7,349 nucleotides of DNA, taken from NCBI GenBank assembly GCA_017989485.1, contig JAGNPU010000084.1, positions 1 to 7,349 of the forward strand. The letters run 5' to 3'. A program made the position numbers and the translations under genes. The DNA is from Neisseriaceae bacterium (lineage in GTDB: Bacteria; Pseudomonadota; Gammaproteobacteria; Burkholderiales; Neisseriaceae). The notes under the pieces are model-generated. The model made no database searches, had not been told where the DNA came from, and saw nothing but the letters and a program-made list of their open reading frames with translations. This document shows, piece by piece, positions 1-7,009 of the stretch. Every line of letters starts with the position of its first letter. Position 1 is the first letter of the stretch.

Positions 1-374
1 TCAACAAAAAGATACACTTTTTTTCAATCCGTCATCAAGGGATGGCCACGCTGGGCCCTACACTGGGGCCAAGCAAAAAATAAGCCGCAACCATGGCCGC
101 CGACGCCAAAAAATCAGACATTTAATGTCAACAAAACCATGACCTTAGCAAAAAACAGCTTCTGCCACAGTCGATCAGCCCGGGGCCGCACCTCATCCGG
201 CTCGGTCAGAATGAATCATCCTATGATTTTTTAACCCTGCCTGAAAATAGCGTGTTTTGGCCAAAATCAACAAATTGCCCTATAAGCAGCATCTAAATTG
301 GCTAATTTCAGTCAATTCACTTAAGATAGGGGGGCTCAAGCGACGGTTAGTGTGGCTTTTGTGTGGAAAATGTT
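1..374. other. Intergenic region without a convincing gene
   Basis: No reading frame here has a start, a ribosome binding site and recognisable protein content together. Plus frame 1 is open from the left edge to about position 232, but its translation looks like random composition. A 28-codon minus-strand frame at 35-121 encodes a hydrophobic peptide but has no Shine-Dalgarno. Visible structures are an imperfect hairpin at 50-74 (GC-rich arms, one mismatch, no T-tract on either side), a weak AT-only hairpin at 214-228 followed by four Ts, and a perfect palindrome TTTTGGCCAAAA at 255-266. The left edge may belong to the downstream flank of a gene outside the window. Confidence 0.6.
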
Positions 375-380
375 TATAAT
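375..380 (+). promoter_or_regulatory. Predicted -10 element of the lipoprotein gene promoter
   Basis: A perfect TATAAT lies 74 bases before the lipoprotein start codon and would place the transcription start near 387. No good -35 hexamer is seen at 16-18 bases upstream. The sequence TGTTTATAAT is shared with the predicted promoter of the flavoprotein gene. The assignment is by consensus match only. Confidence 0.5.
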
Positions 381-391
381 TCATCTATGCT

Positions 392-419
392 CTAGCGCGA
401 CATTCATTCAATGTCCTAG
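392..419 (+). promoter_or_regulatory. Hairpin in the 5' leader of the lipoprotein mRNA
   Basis: GACATT (399-404) pairs with AATGTC (410-415) around a five-base loop. CTAG on each side (392-395 and 416-419) extends the stem to ten pairs, with a three-base bulge CGC on the left. If transcription starts near 387 the hairpin is almost at the 5' end of the mRNA, about 21 bases before the ribosome binding site. It could stabilise the transcript or bind a protein as DNA; the sequence does not say which. Confidence 0.45.
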
Positions 420-454
420 GGCAGCTCGTTAATTCACTTAAAGGAATTTGCATC

Positions 455-775
455 ATGAAAAAAATCTTGGCTACCGCATTGTTCGCATTGGCATTAACTG
501 CTTGTTCACAAGCTGAAAAAACCGCTGAAGAAGCTGCACCAGAAGCTGTAGAAGCAACTGAAGCTGCTGCAACCGAAGCGACTGAAGCTGCTAACCAAGC
601 AACTGAAGCAGCAACTGAAGCAACTGAAGCCGCCACTGAAGCAACTGAAGCCGCTGCGACTGACGCTCAATCTGCTGTTGATTCTGTAAAAGATGCGGCT
701 AAAGACGCCGTTGATTCAGCAAAAGATTCTGTTGATGCAGCTGCCGACAAAGCAACTGACGCGCTTTCTAAGTAA
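455..775 (+). CDS. Small Ala/Thr/Glu heptad-repeat lipoprotein, function unknown
   Basis: A 106-residue protein with a lipoprotein signal peptide: positively charged MKK, a hydrophobic stretch, then lipobox LTAC with the lipidated cysteine at residue 17. Residue +2 is Ser, not Asp, so by the Lol rule the outer membrane is the likely destination. The mature 90 residues have no aromatic residues and hardly any large hydrophobic ones. Residues 40-67 form four heptads close to TEATEAA. Residues 75-95 form three more, of the VDSVKDA type, so a long, highly charged helix or coiled coil is expected. The protein ends in Lys106. The start is supported by AAGGA at 441-445, nine bases before ATG. The gene stands alone, with its own promoter and a terminator at 791-818. 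I do not recognise a named family. It resembles LEA-like or Lpp-like helical lipoproteins in style only, so the function is open. Confidence 0.85.
   Translation: MKKILATALFALALTACSQAEKTAEEAAPEAVEATEAAATEATEAANQATEAATEATEAATEATEAAATDAQSAVDSVKDAAKDAVDSAKDSVDAAADKATDALSK
572..655 (+). repeat. In-frame 21-bp tandem repeats inside the lipoprotein gene
   Basis: The octamer ACTGAAGC occurs seven times, starting at 557, 581, 602, 614, 623, 635 and 644. Copies at 581, 602, 623 and 644 are exactly 21 bases apart, as are 614 and 635. The 21-base period encodes one seven-residue heptad, giving four degenerate units. Because the period is a multiple of three, gain or loss of units would change protein length without a frameshift. 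Confidence 0.75.
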
Positions 776-790
776 TTAGCGTACGCGCCC

Positions 791-818
791 AAAAATACCC
801 TCTTGCGAGGGTATTTTT
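791..818. terminator. Bidirectional intrinsic terminator between convergent genes
   Basis: AAAAATACCCTC (791-802) pairs perfectly with GAGGGTATTTTT (807-818) around the loop TTGC. This is a 12-bp stem with a T-tract on both strands. It lies 16 bases after the lipoprotein stop codon and 12 bases past the flavoprotein stop on the minus strand, so it can serve both genes. Confidence 0.9.
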
Positions 819-829
819 ATGCCTGTCGT

Positions 830-2071
830 TTACGCCTCGGCCATCGCCTTGGCCGCACACACGGCCGATGCCCAAGCCCACTGAAAGTTATACCCCCCCA
901 ACCAGCCGGTGACGTCCACCACTTCACCAATAAAATACAGGCCCGCTTGCCGCTTGCTGGCCATGGTTTTTGACGACAGCTCTCGCACCGACACGCCCCC
1001 ACGGGTGACCTCGGCTTTTTTGTGGCCGTCGCTGCCGCTGGGCAAAATCACCCACTCATTCAAACTTCGCCCCAAAGCCTGTAATACCTGATTCGGCACG
1101 TCTGCCCACTTATGCTTGGCATAGGCCTCAAATTCAGCGCTGGCCAACCAGTGTTGCAGCAAGCGCTTGGGCAAATCCGGTGCCAACATCGCCACCGCCG
1201 TGTCTAACTGTATTTTTTGGCCCTGTTTTTGCGCACACAGCGCGTCGGCCATGGCCACGCCCGGGCACAGGTTGACGCACAGAGACTGGCCTTTGCGCCA
1301 ATAGCTGGAAATTTGCAAAATGGCGGGGCCGCTTAAGCCCTGATGCCGAAACAATAAGTCTTCCTCAAACGCCATTTTGGCCTTGCCCTGTTGGGTACTG
1401 ATCACCACCGGCAAAGCCAGGCCCGCCAGCTCGCCTAGCCCGGCTTCGGCCCATCCTTCAAACTTCAGCGGCACCAAGGCCGCTTCCGGCGTCACCACCG
1501 TATGGCCAAACTGTTTCGCCAGCTCATAGCCTAGGCCCGTGGCCCCAATGGCGGGCACCGCCAAACCGCCGGTGGCCACCACCACATAACGGCTACGCCA
1601 CACGCCTTTACTGGTGCCGACCTCAAAGCCATCCACGCCCTCACCGGCAAGGGCGCTCACCCGCTCAATCACGCACTCGGTGTGCCAGCGCACCTTGCCT
1701 GCCGCACACTCGGCCTTTAATACGTCGACCACCTGCTGCGCCGACTCATCACAAAACCATTGGCCCTTGTGTTTTTCATGGCTGGCCACGCCGTGCTTGG
1801 CCAGCAAGGCCTTAAACGCATCCGCCGGATACTGCGCCAGGGCATGGCGCACAAAGCGGGGTTGTTCAGACACAAAATAGGGCGCGCCATCGTGGCCATC
1901 CAGGCGCTCATTGGTAAAGTTACAGCGCCCACCGCCGGAAATACGGATTTTCTCACCAATTTTTTTGGCATGGTCGATTAACAGCACCGACAGGCCTTGC
2001 TTGCCCGCCTCGGCCGCACACATCATGCCGGCCGCACCGGCCCCCAATACCACCACATCGACTCGATTCAC
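830..2071 (-). CDS. HI0933/YhiN (BaiN)-family FAD-dependent flavoprotein
   Basis: A 413-residue protein of about the usual family length (near 400). The N-terminal Rossmann motif GAGAAG is at residues 10-15, with Asp33 at the end of the second strand to contact the FAD ribose. The family signature SGGGRCNFTN is at 45-54. ATGG is at 166-169, followed by a PAIGATGLGY stretch (173-182). The C-terminal FAD-binding block GEVVDVTGWLGGYNFQWAW is at 382-400. Homologues are annotated as NAD(P)/FAD-dependent oxidoreductases, but the physiological substrate of most is unsettled, so no reaction is assigned. The start is GTG at 2071: AAGG at 2079-2082 is correctly spaced, and an in-frame TAA at 2081-2083 excludes any longer start. 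It lies downstream of the arc operon terminator and has its own predicted promoter, so it is probably not part of the ADI operon. Confidence 0.9.
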   Translation of the reverse strand: MNRVDVVVLGAGAAGMMCAAEAGKQGLSVLLIDHAKKIGEKIRISGGGRCNFTNERLDGHDGAPYFVSEQPRFVRHALAQYPADAFKALLAKHGVASHEKHKGQWFCDESAQQVVDVLKAECAAGKVRWHTECVIERVSALAGEGVDGFEVGTSKGVWRSRYVVVATGGLAVPAIGATGLGYELAKQFGHTVVTPEAALVPLKFEGWAEAGLGELAGLALPVVISTQQGKAKMAFEEDLLFRHQGLSGPAILQISSYWRKGQSLCVNLCPGVAMADALCAQKQGQKIQLDTAVAMLAPDLPKRLLQHWLASAEFEAYAKHKWADVPNQVLQALGRSLNEWVILPSGSDGHKKAEVTRGGVSVRELSSKTMASKRQAGLYFIGEVVDVTGWLGGYNFQWAWASAVCAAKAMAEA

Positions 2072-2076
2072 CGCAA

Positions 2077-2082
2077 CACCTT
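2077..2082 (-). promoter_or_regulatory. Ribosome binding site fixing the GTG start of the flavoprotein gene
   Basis: On the minus strand AAGGTG precedes GTG AAT CGA by five bases. No ATG is available between this site and the in-frame stop codon just upstream, so the GTG at 2071 is the credible start. Confidence 0.75.
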
Positions 2083-2100
2083 AATGACACATAAACGCTC

Positions 2101-2106
2101 ATTATA
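2101..2106 (-). promoter_or_regulatory. Predicted -10 element of the flavoprotein gene promoter
   Basis: On the minus strand TATAAT sits in TTGTTTATAATGAGC, giving an expected transcription start near 2094 and a leader of about 23 bases. The -35 region has no good match and lies against the U-tract of the arc operon terminator. This placement suggests transcription independent of the arc operon. Confidence 0.5.
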
Positions 2107-2126
2107 AACAAGATTGGTGGGAAACC

Positions 2127-2158
2127 ATAAAAAACGGACCGAGTCAGCCTCGGTCCGT
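2127..2158 (-). terminator. Intrinsic terminator at the end of the arc operon
   Basis: On the minus strand ACGGACCGAG (2158-2149) pairs with CTCGGTCCGT (2143-2134) around a five-base loop, and is followed by TTTTTAT. The ten-pair GC-rich stem with its U-tract begins 19 bases after the arcC stop codon. Confidence 0.9.
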
Positions 2159-2177
2159 GTGGTTTACACCGTCATGC

Positions 2178-3104
2178 TCAACGATAGGTCAGCTTGGCGC
2201 CCGCGCTGACGCGGGTACCCGCCGTGCCCGCCACAATGGCCTCAATGTCGGCCAAAGAGCCAATCACGGCATCTTTGCCGCTGTTGGCCACAAACTCACA
2301 GGCCGCCAAAACCTTAGGCCCCATCGAACCGGCCGCAAAATCCATGGCCTTTAATTCGTCTGGGCCCACGGTGGCAATCGCTTTTTCCGTTGGCTTGCCC
2401 CAGTCAAGAAACACGCCAGACACGTCGGTGGCGATTAAGAACAAATCCGCCGACACTTCGCTGGCCAATAGGGATGAGCATAAGTCTTTGTCGATGACGG
2501 CCTCAACGCCCTGCAACAGGCCTTTGGGGTCACGGTAGGTGGGAATCCCGCCCCCACCCGCACAAATCACCACGCAGCCTTGGTCAACCAACCACTTAAT
2601 CGGCTTGATGTTGACAATGGCCTTAGGCTTTGGGCTGGCGACGACCTGACGGTATTTGTCGCCATCAGGGGCGATGTGCCAGCCGCGTTCGGCCGCCATT
2701 TTCTCGGCCTCAGCCTTTTCGTACACGGGGCCAATCGGCTTGGTTGGGTTCAAAAAGGCAGGGTCTGCCCGATCCACTTCAACTTGGGTCAGCAAAGTCG
2801 AAAACACCACGTCCTTACTCACCAAGTTGCCCAACTCTTGCTCAATCATATACCCAATCATGCCCTGTGATTCTGCCCCCAAAACGTCTAAGGGGTAGCT
2901 GGGCACTTCTTTATAAGCCGCATTTTGCAAGGCCAATAGCCCAACCTGGGGGCCGTTGCCGTGGGCAACCACCACCTGATTGCCGGCCATCACGCTGGCA
3001 ATTTGTTTGGCGGCGATGCGGATATTCTGACGCTGGTTGTCTGCGGTCAATGGCTCACCACGACGTAGCATGGCGTTGCCGCCTAATGCAATCACGATTT
3101 TCAT
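2178..3104 (-). CDS. arcC: Carbamate kinase
   Basis: Last enzyme of the ADI pathway: carbamoyl phosphate plus ADP gives ATP, ammonia and CO2 in the cytoplasm. The protein has 308 residues, the usual length. Amino acid kinase-fold motifs are visible: LGGNA at 7-11 and HGNGPQVG at 48-55 near the N-terminus. Further on come [21 protein letters not shown] and the family stretch EAVIDKDL, then [10 protein letters not shown] and the C-terminal [10 protein letters not shown]. The ATG at 3104 is preceded by AAGGA (3111-3115) with a six-base spacer. It is the promoter-distal gene of the operon and ends just before the terminator at 2127-2158. A second terminator-like hairpin lies directly upstream (3122-3153), so its expression may be lower than that of arcDAB. 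No defect is seen. Confidence 0.97.
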   Translation of the reverse strand: MKIVIALGGNAMLRRGEPLTADNQRQNIRIAAKQIASVMAGNQVVVAHGNGPQVGLLALQNAAYKEVPSYPLDVLGAESQGMIGYMIEQELGNLVSKDVVFSTLLTQVEVDRADPAFLNPTKPIGPVYEKAEAEKMAAERGWHIAPDGDKYRQVVASPKPKAIVNIKPIKWLVDQGCVVICAGGGGIPTYRDPKGLLQGVEAVIDKDLCSSLLASEVSADLFLIATDVSGVFLDWGKPTEKAIATVGPDELKAMDFAAGSMGPKVLAACEFVANSGKDAVIGSLADIEAIVAGTAGTRVSAGAKLTYR

Positions 3105-3121
3105 AAAGCATCCTTTCCCTG

Positions 3122-3153
3122 AAAAAAAAGCATATTGTCGCCAATATGCTTTT
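3122..3153 (-). terminator. Terminator-like hairpin between arcB and arcC
   Basis: On the minus strand AAAAGCATATTG (3153-3142) pairs with CAATATGCTTTT (3137-3126) around a four-base loop. With the last stem bases there is a run of eight Ts. The 12-pair stem begins about nine bases after the arcB stop and its T-run ends 17 bases before the arcC start. By form it is an intrinsic terminator inside the operon. The core stem is AT-rich, so partial read-through is plausible, and it could also act as an mRNA 3'-end stabiliser. Confidence 0.75.
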
Positions 3154-3162
3154 CGGGGTCGG

Positions 3163-4167
3163 TTAAGTTAGGCTGGCGTACATCACCGCTTTAATGGTGT
3201 GCATCCGGTTCTCTGCTTGTTCAAAGGCCAGGTTGGCAGGCGACTCAAACACGTCTTCTGTCACTTCAATGCCATTTTTCAAGTCAGGGTACTTGGCAGC
3301 CACTTCTTTACCCACCTTGGTTTCACAGTTATGGAAGGCAGGCAGGCAGTGCATGAACTTCACTCTTGGGTTCTTCGCAGCGGCCATGAGTTTGCTGTTC
3401 ACCTGGTAAGGCAGCAGCTCTTTAATCCGCGTGGCCCAAGCGTCAACGGGCTCACCCATAGACACCCATACGTCAGTGTGGATAAAGTCCACGCCGGCAA
3501 CCGCTTCTTTCGGGTCTTCGGTAATGGTGATGCGTGCACCCGATGCTTTGGCAAAGCCTTCACATAGTTTAATAAAATCTTTGGCAGGCCAACGGGATTT
3601 CGGTGCCCCAATGCGCACGTCCATGCCCAATTTGGCACCAATCAACAGCAAAGAGTTACCCATATTGTTGCAGGCATCCCCTAGATAGGCATATTTGATT
3701 TTGTGCAAAGGCTGATCGCTGTGCTCGATCATGGTCAAAACGTCGGCCAACATTTGGGTCGGGTGGAACTCATCGGTCAAGCCGTTAAACACGGGCACGC
3801 CCGCATATTCTGCCAATTCTTCAACAATAGATTGCGAGAAGCCACGGTATTCAATCGCGTCATACATACGGCCCAATACGCGGGCGGTGTCTTTCATGCT
3901 TTCTTTGTGGCCAATTTGTGATGAATTGGGGTCGATGTAAGTAACGTTGGCACCTTGATCATGAGCAGCAACCTCAAAGGCACAACGGGTACGAGTAGAC
4001 GTTTTTTCAAAAATCAAGGCGATGTTTTTGCCTTTTAATTTTTGCTGTTCCGTCCCGGCATATTTGGCGCGTTTTAAGTCTCTGGCCAAATCCAAAAGGT
4101 ATTGGATTTCGCGTTCACTATGGTTTACCAAGCTCAACAAATGCCTATTTTTCATATTAAAAGCCAT
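3163..4167 (-). CDS. arcB: Ornithine carbamoyltransferase, catabolic type
   Basis: In the ADI pathway this enzyme phosphorolyses citrulline to ornithine and carbamoyl phosphate. The 334-residue protein has the carbamoyl phosphate motif STRTR at 57-61, HPTQ at 135-138, the ornithine loop DVWVSMGE at 232-239 and HCLP at 273-276. It resembles Pseudomonas ArcB closely, including the N-terminal MAFNM and the block around [14 protein letters not shown]. Glu106 (Glu105 without the initiator Met) corresponds to the residue linked to the catabolic, allosteric behaviour of the P. aeruginosa enzyme; anabolic E. coli enzyme has Gln there, by my recollection. The start is ATG at 4167, supported by GGGAG (4174-4178) six bases away. 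A 20-residue longer frame opening with TTG would run through the intergenic hairpin and has no ribosome binding site. The operon context supports arcB over argF. Confidence 0.96.
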   Translation of the reverse strand: MAFNMKNRHLLSLVNHSEREIQYLLDLARDLKRAKYAGTEQQKLKGKNIALIFEKTSTRTRCAFEVAAHDQGANVTYIDPNSSQIGHKESMKDTARVLGRMYDAIEYRGFSQSIVEELAEYAGVPVFNGLTDEFHPTQMLADVLTMIEHSDQPLHKIKYAYLGDACNNMGNSLLLIGAKLGMDVRIGAPKSRWPAKDFIKLCEGFAKASGARITITEDPKEAVAGVDFIHTDVWVSMGEPVDAWATRIKELLPYQVNSKLMAAAKNPRVKFMHCLPAFHNCETKVGKEVAAKYPDLKNGIEVTEDVFESPANLAFEQAENRMHTIKAVMYASLT

Positions 4168-4171
4168 AATT

Positions 4172-4178
4172 CTCTCCC
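4172..4178 (-). promoter_or_regulatory. Ribosome binding site deciding the arcB start
   Basis: On the minus strand GGGAGAG lies four bases before ATG at 4167 (six from the GGGAG core). It supports the 334-residue form of ArcB rather than the TTG-initiated extension reaching 4227. Confidence 0.75.
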
Positions 4179-4190
4179 GTTTTCGGCAGC

Positions 4191-4224
4191 CGCCAAGAGG
4201 GCCCTCCCTCTTGGCGTACGCCAA
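4191..4224 (-). promoter_or_regulatory. Strong intercistronic hairpin with alternative pairing between arcA and arcB
   Basis: CCCTCTTGGCG (4206-4216) pairs perfectly with CGCCAAGAGGG (4191-4201) around a four-base loop, an 11-bp stem. The arm TTGGCG (4211-4216) can also pair with CGCCAA at 4219-4224, as TTGGCGTACGCCAA (4211-4224) is itself a perfect palindrome. The first pairing is far stronger and the second leaves only a two-base loop, so the first should dominate in RNA. There is no U-tract, so termination is unlikely. Processing or transcript stability is the likelier role, as RNA processing is known for the P. aeruginosa arcDABC mRNA. Confidence 0.7.
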
Positions 4225-4233
4225 CAATGTTAA

Positions 4234-5478
4234 TTAATAGTCAACCGCATCACGAACAATCGGACAAGTCATACAGTGACCACCGCCACGACCGCGACCC
4301 AGTTCGCTGGCGCTGATGGTGATGACTTCCACACCGGCTTTGCGCAATAAGGTATTGGTATAGGTGTTACGGTCGTAAGACACAATCACGCCAGGCTCAA
4401 GGGCCACAACGTTATTGCCATCATCCCACTGTTCACGCTCGGCTGCAAAGCTATTCCCACCGGTTTGTACCACGCGCAGACGCTTCAAATTCAAGGCGTC
4501 GGCCACGACTTCAACAAAGTGTTTGTTTTCTCTCACCATTGAGAAACCATGGGCGTTGTCTTCTGGTCGCAAGGTAAATGCGGTGATTTGATCAACCACT
4601 TCTGGGAACAGGGTCACCAGGTCACGATCACAGAAGGTGAACACCGTATCCAAGTGCATGGCGGCGCGCGATTTGGGCATGCCTGCAATAATCACTTTTT
4701 GCGCGGCGCCTTTGGCAAACAGCGACTTGGCAACTTGGCCAATGGCTTGGAACGTCGTTCTTTCGCCCATGCCGATCAACACCACGCCATTGCCTACGGG
4801 CATCACGTCGCCGCCTTCTAGTCGGGCGTTGCCGTGATCAACATCTGGATCGCCATACCACACTTCAAATTCAGCACTGGTAAACTCAGGGTGGAATTTA
4901 TAAATGGCAGAGGTCAATAAGGTTTCTTGGCGACGCGCAGGCCAGTACATTGGGTTTAAGGTCACACCGCCATAAATCCAGCAGGTGGTGTCACGGGTAA
5001 ACTGGGTATTGGGCAGCGGTGGAAACACAAAATCAGGGTAGCCCAAGGCCGCTTTAAACAGGCCGACGTCGGTCTCAGTCAGGCCATCGCCCATTTCTTC
5101 CAACACCACGCCACCGATTAAGAACTCGGCCAGCTCACGGCTGCCCTGGTTTTCCAACCAGGCGCGCACATCCGCCACCATGCTGGGGCCTACCGAATTG
5201 GCGGTGACCTTGCGGTCTAAAATCCACGCTTTGGCTTCTGGAATCGCCAAGGTTTCGTCCAACAAGCGGTGCATGTCCAACACGTCAATGTCACGCTCAC
5301 GCATTTTGGTCACAAAATCAAAGTGGTCACGCTTGGCCTGATTCACCCAAATCACATCGTCAAACAACAGCTCGTCACAGTTATTCGGGGTCAATCTTTG
5401 ATGCGCCAAACCTGGGGCACACACCATTACTTTCCTTAATTTACCGACTTCAGAATACACACCATATTTCTTTTCCAT
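4234..5478 (-). CDS. arcA: Arginine deiminase
   Basis: First enzyme of the pathway: arginine plus water gives citrulline and ammonia in the cytoplasm. The 414-residue protein is close to the P. aeruginosa enzyme (418). The guanidino-modifying catalytic set is complete: Asp163 in FTRD (160-163), Glu221 in EGGD (221-224), His275 and Asp277 in HLD (275-277), and the nucleophile Cys402 in GGGHCMTCP (398-406). These line up with Asp166, Glu224, His278, Asp280 and Cys406 of the P. aeruginosa enzyme. The start is ATG at 5478 with AGGAG (5487-5491) eight bases upstream. A GTG three codons earlier is in frame but overlaps that Shine-Dalgarno, so it is rejected. It is separated from arcD by 32 bases without an evident hairpin, so the two are probably co-transcribed. 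Confidence 0.98.
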   Translation of the reverse strand: MEKKYGVYSEVGKLRKVMVCAPGLAHQRLTPNNCDELLFDDVIWVNQAKRDHFDFVTKMRERDIDVLDMHRLLDETLAIPEAKAWILDRKVTANSVGPSMVADVRAWLENQGSRELAEFLIGGVVLEEMGDGLTETDVGLFKAALGYPDFVFPPLPNTQFTRDTTCWIYGGVTLNPMYWPARRQETLLTSAIYKFHPEFTSAEFEVWYGDPDVDHGNARLEGGDVMPVGNGVVLIGMGERTTFQAIGQVAKSLFAKGAAQKVIIAGMPKSRAAMHLDTVFTFCDRDLVTLFPEVVDQITAFTLRPEDNAHGFSMVRENKHFVEVVADALNLKRLRVVQTGGNSFAAEREQWDDGNNVVALEPGVIVSYDRNTYTNTLLRKAGVEVITISASELGRGRGGGHCMTCPIVRDAVDY

Positions 5479-5486
5479 GATAAACA

Positions 5487-5491
5487 CTCCT
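5487..5491 (-). promoter_or_regulatory. Ribosome binding site deciding the arcA start
   Basis: AGGAG on the minus strand lies eight bases before ATG at 5478. Its last G is the first base of the alternative in-frame GTG at 5487, which rules that GTG out as a start using this site. Confidence 0.75.
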
Positions 5492-5510
5492 AGTTAGTTC
5501 ATACAGTAAG

Positions 5511-6962
5511 TTAAATCGTTAAGCTGCCTTGATAGAGCTGTACCGCGGCAATGATGGCGGACAGCAACACACCGGCAAAAATCACTTTTTCAATCGCAGT
5601 AAACACAGGCTTATTGGCTTCGCGTTTGGCTTTAAAGAACAATAAGGCGCCTGGGGCATACAACAGGGTCGACAGCAGGATGTATTTCAAACCACCGGCG
5701 TACAGCAGCCAAATCGCATACACCACGGCAATCACCGCAATCACCACGTCTTTTTTCCATGAGGCTTTGTCGGTTTCGTAGGTTTCATGCTTCACGCACA
5801 GCAGCAAGGCATAAGCGGCAGACCACAGGTAAGGCACCAACACCATCGAGGTGGCCAGCTTAATCAAAGACAGATAGGTGCTGCCGGAGAACAGGGTAAT
5901 GATTAAGAACACCTGTACCGCCGCATTGCTGAGCCATAAACCGTTGGCAGGCACACCGTTGTCATTCACTTTGCCCAAGAAGGCCGGCATGGTTTTGTCG
6001 GTGGCCGCGGTAAACAAAATCTCGGCACACAACAGCACCCAAGACAGTAAGGCACCCAATAGGGAAATACACACGCCCACGCTGATCAAAATGCCACCCC
6101 AAGGCCCAACCGCATGCTCAAGCACGGCGCCCAAAGAAGGCGATTGCAAGCCCGCCAACTGCGCCTGGCTCATGATGCCCAAAGACAAGACGTTGACCAA
6201 TACCAACAGCGACAGCACCCCAGCAAAGCCGAGTACGGTGGCTTTGCCCACATCAGAACGTTTACGGGCACGACCGGAGAAAATACTGGCGCCCTCAATC
6301 CCGATGAACACCCATGCGGTCACCATCATCATGTTTTTAACCTGCGTCATGACGCTGCCCAGCTCAGGATTGCCTACGGCCCAGATGTCGGCGGTGAAGA
6401 TGTCGAGTTTGAATGCCAGGAAACCGGCGATGATGAAAATGACCAGCGGCGCGAGTTTGGCCACGGTGACGATGCTATTAATAAAAGTGGCTTCCTTAAC
6501 CCCTCGTAGAATCATAAAATGCATGACCCACAAAAGGACGGAAGCCCCAATAATGGCGATTAAGCCGACCGACCTGACCCCGGTTTCGGGATCCACCTGC
6601 AATAGGCCTGGGAAAAAATAGCCCAAGGTCGTGAACAGCAACACCATGTAGCTGACGTTGCCCAGCCAGGCGCTCATCCAATAGCCCCAAGCAGAAGAAA
6701 AACCCATGTAGTCGCCAAATCCCTGTTTGGCATAAATATACACACCGCCGTCTAAATCAGGTTTGCGGTTAGCCAATGTCTGGAACACAAAAGCCAATGT
6801 CAACATACCCACGCCGGTAATGGCCCAACCGATTAAGGTTGCCCCCACGCCGGCACTTTCGCTGACGTTTTGGGGAAGGTCAAATATGCCCCCACCGATC
6901 ATGGAACCAACCACCAATGCGGCCAGTGCACCCAGTCCTAACCTTGTCGCTTTATCACTCAT
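5511..6962 (-). CDS. arcD: Arginine/ornithine antiporter, APC family
   Basis: Inner membrane exchanger that brings in arginine and exports the ornithine made by ArcB, needing no net energy. The 483-residue protein matches the length of Pseudomonas ArcD (482). The amino acid-polyamine-organocation signature GSMIGGGIFDLP is at residues 19-30 in the first, broken helix. FIGIEGASIFSGRARKRSDV resembles the substrate-site helix 6 and following loop. About 12 or 13 hydrophobic segments can be counted, including around 10-30, 42-62, 86-115, 130-150, 158-185, 200-225, 244-265 and five more to the C-terminus. There is no cleavable signal peptide. ATG at 6962 follows AAGGAG (6970-6975) by seven bases. 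It is the first gene of the operon and carries the operon's leader. Lysine or other cationic substrates are possible within the family, but operon context makes arginine/ornithine most likely. Confidence 0.95.
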   Translation of the reverse strand: MSDKATRLGLGALAALVVGSMIGGGIFDLPQNVSESAGVGATLIGWAITGVGMLTLAFVFQTLANRKPDLDGGVYIYAKQGFGDYMGFSSAWGYWMSAWLGNVSYMVLLFTTLGYFFPGLLQVDPETGVRSVGLIAIIGASVLLWVMHFMILRGVKEATFINSIVTVAKLAPLVIFIIAGFLAFKLDIFTADIWAVGNPELGSVMTQVKNMMMVTAWVFIGIEGASIFSGRARKRSDVGKATVLGFAGVLSLLVLVNVLSLGIMSQAQLAGLQSPSLGAVLEHAVGPWGGILISVGVCISLLGALLSWVLLCAEILFTAATDKTMPAFLGKVNDNGVPANGLWLSNAAVQVFLIITLFSGSTYLSLIKLATSMVLVPYLWSAAYALLLCVKHETYETDKASWKKDVVIAVIAVVYAIWLLYAGGLKYILLSTLLYAPGALLFFKAKREANKPVFTAIEKVIFAGVLLSAIIAAVQLYQGSLTI

Positions 6963-7009
6963 GATGCCGCTCCTTCTTTAGCTAAGTTTCAATATATTTC
7001 CATGTAACC

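Noticed and set aside
232..245. Sequence CTGCCTGAA resembling a Neisseriaceae DNA uptake sequence dialect
   Set aside because: A single partial copy in 7.3 kb; genomes using uptake sequences usually show several full copies over this length.
257..270. FNR-like sequence TTGGCCAAAATCAA upstream of the lipoprotein gene
   Set aside because: It also matches eight of ten bases, but overlaps the palindrome TTTTGGCCAAAA and is over 100 bases from the predicted promoter. It shows that such matches can arise by chance in this DNA.
385..636. Minus-strand 83-residue Ala/Ser/Val-rich frame
   Set aside because: It is the complement of the lipoprotein repeat region; its low-complexity product is a by-product of the repeats and it has no supporting signals.
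4168..4227. 20-residue N-terminal extension of ArcB
   Set aside because: It would start at TTG, runs through the intergenic hairpin, and homologues begin at MAFNM, which has a good ribosome binding site.
5878..6621. Plus-strand 247-residue frame inside arcD
   Set aside because: It is antisense to the well-supported arcD frame, with no recognisable domain or start signal.
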